This document shows positions 4,602 through 5,501 of a DNA stretch of 5,501 nucleotides, in pieces; position 1 is the stretch's first letter; each line of letters starts with the position of its first letter. Source of the stretch: CAYSHJ01 sp964589725. GTDB taxonomy: Bacteria > Planctomycetota > Planctomycetia > Planctomycetales > Planctomycetaceae. A program made the translations under genes and the position numbers. Where the stretch lies: contig CAZPUJ010000009.1 of NCBI GenBank assembly GCA_964589725.1, positions 1 through 5,501 on the forward strand. Direction: 5' to 3'. Under the pieces are notes generated by a model. The model was not told where the DNA came from. It saw only the letters and a list, made by a program, of their open reading frames with translations, and made no database searches.

Positions 4602-5501
4602 ATGCGATTTCAGACATTGGGATTGAAACCGAGCTTTGGGTTTGGAGATCGGTTGGGACTGGCGACTCCGGGACACGTTGCCGCGATGCGGCGAGTTCCG
4701 ACGGGGATTGAACCGATCTTTCCGCAGCAGTCGATTCGAGAGATGACTCGCACACAGCGAACGCCGGAGCAGGTCATCGGCGATGCGTTGAGCGGTCTGC
4801 AAGCGGCTGGCTGGACGGGCGTTAGCGGAGCGGACGCGGATCACCTGAAGACGCCCGAAGATGTCGACCGAACGGCCTCTTGCGGCTTCGTGTTTTTCAC
4901 GATCGACCCGTCCGGAGCAGTTGATCCACATGCCGACGGTTACGACGAGTCGACGCTGCGCGAACGCTTCCAGGCGATTCAGGGTGACGTGACGTGGCTG
5001 CCGCGTTACCAAGGGCGTCGTCTCACGTTGTCGACCGGGACGGCGATCGACTTCAGCGAGCGAGCTTGCTGGCAAGCGGCCGTGAAGTACGGACGAGCGA
5101 TCAATCAGGCGGTGAAGCTGGCGGACTACATCCGCCACGTGCAGACATCGGCAGGCCGTGACTTCGAGATCGAACTGAGCGTCGATGAGACGGAGCATCC
5201 GACAACGCTCGCCGAGCACTACATCATCGCGGACCAATGTCTGTCGCAGGGCATGAAGCTGGTGAGCCTCGCGCCACGGTTTGTCGGCGACTTCGAAAAG
5301 GGGGTCGATTTCAAAGGGGACTTGACGGCGCTGGATCGCTCGCTGCATGAGCACGCGGCCATCGCGGCGATGCTCGGACCGTACAAGCTCAGTTTGCATT
5401 CCGGTTCCGACAAGCTGTCGATGTATGCGGCGTTGGCGCACGCGACGAAAGGACGATTTCACGTCAAGACAGCCGGCACGAGTTATCTGGAAGCGTTGCG
5501 A
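4602..5501 (+). CDS. uxaE: Tagaturonate epimerase-like protein (UxaE family), 3' end outside window
   Basis: The frame is open from ATG at 4602 to the edge, giving 300 residues of a protein whose family members usually exceed 400. UxaE interconverts D-tagaturonate and D-fructuronate, linking galacturonate and glucuronate breakdown in the cytoplasm; it was characterised in Thermotoga maritima. Recognition rests on the N-terminal glycine-rich SFGFGDRLGLATPGH (11-25), the middle SVDETEHPTT (193-202) and the C-terminal LSLHSGSDK (263-271) and FHVKTAGTSYLEALR (286-300), which fit this barrel-like family. No signal peptide is seen. ATG at 4602 is preferred over an in-frame TTG at 4587 because the GFGDRLG motif falls at the usual distance from it; a weak GAG precedes it. 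It is divergent from the tlpA-like gene, and no other hexuronate gene is visible. The substrate could differ in planctomycetes, so the name is a family assignment. Confidence 0.78.
   Translation, partial: MRFQTLGLKPSFGFGDRLGLATPGHVAAMRRVPTGIEPIFPQQSIREMTRTQRTPEQVIGDALSGLQAAGWTGVSGADADHLKTPEDVDRTASCGFVFFTIDPSGAVDPHADGYDESTLRERFQAIQGDVTWLPRYQGRRLTLSTGTAIDFSERACWQAAVKYGRAINQAVKLADYIRHVQTSAGRDFEIELSVDETEHPTTLAEHYIIADQCLSQGMKLVSLAPRFVGDFEKGVDFKGDLTALDRSLHEHAAIAAMLGPYKLSLHSGSDKLSMYAALAHATKGRFHVKTAGTSYLEALR

Noticed and set aside
4329..5462. Long minus-strand open frame (377 codons) across the palindrome and opposite the uxaE-like gene
   Set aside because: It is antisense to the recognised UxaE-like protein and partly encoded by the palindromic repeat; Arg-rich with no domain.

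Overview
The window looks like a chromosomal fragment from a planctomycete (Pirellula/Rhodopirellula-like). I infer this from the pairing of a 'Planctomycetaceae-specific' type sigma-70/ECF factor with a large Ser/Thr kinase, from the kinase's N-terminal helical region and its C-terminal ETHHAVVLQNWGLLWMWHS segment, from the TlpA-type thioredoxin with acidic repeats, and from short dispersed repeats that I associate with these genomes. No database search was possible. The sequence is fairly GC-rich, and most long frames opposite the real genes are shadows.

Layout: three genes run leftward. From right to left they are a secreted TlpA-family thiol-disulfide oxidoreductase (2299-4281, strong Shine-Dalgarno, signal peptide, WCKPC active site), an ECF-type sigma factor (1557-2186, probable GTG start), and a eukaryotic-type Ser/Thr protein kinase that leaves the left edge (1-1392, 464 N-terminal residues visible). 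A fourth gene runs rightward from 4602 off the right edge. It is a tagaturonate epimerase-like (UxaE) protein with 300 residues visible, divergent from the tlpA-like gene.

Between the genes there is more structure than usual. The 112-bp tlpA-sigma gap carries two arrays of 7-bp repeats in opposite orientation, and they could pair across the gap. A third 7-bp-period array lies inside the kinase gene, in the linker before the kinase domain. The sigma-kinase gap (1393-1556) holds a perfect 8-bp stem-loop. The 320-bp divergent region (4282-4601) contains a 131-bp nested palindrome (4430-4560), a 12-bp perfect palindrome, and a small stem overlapping the tlpA ribosome binding site.

How the genes may work together: sigma factor plus kinase is a recognised planctomycete signalling pair, in which the kinase is thought to act as the regulator in place of a classical anti-sigma factor. 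The co-directional TlpA-like protein could belong to the same transcription unit or regulon, but gaps of 112 and 164 bp leave this open. The UxaE-like gene is a separate, hexuronate catabolic function. I found no clear undescribed multi-gene system. The most unusual signals are the inverted heptamer arrays, the large palindrome and a roughly 60-residue insertion in the kinase activation segment.
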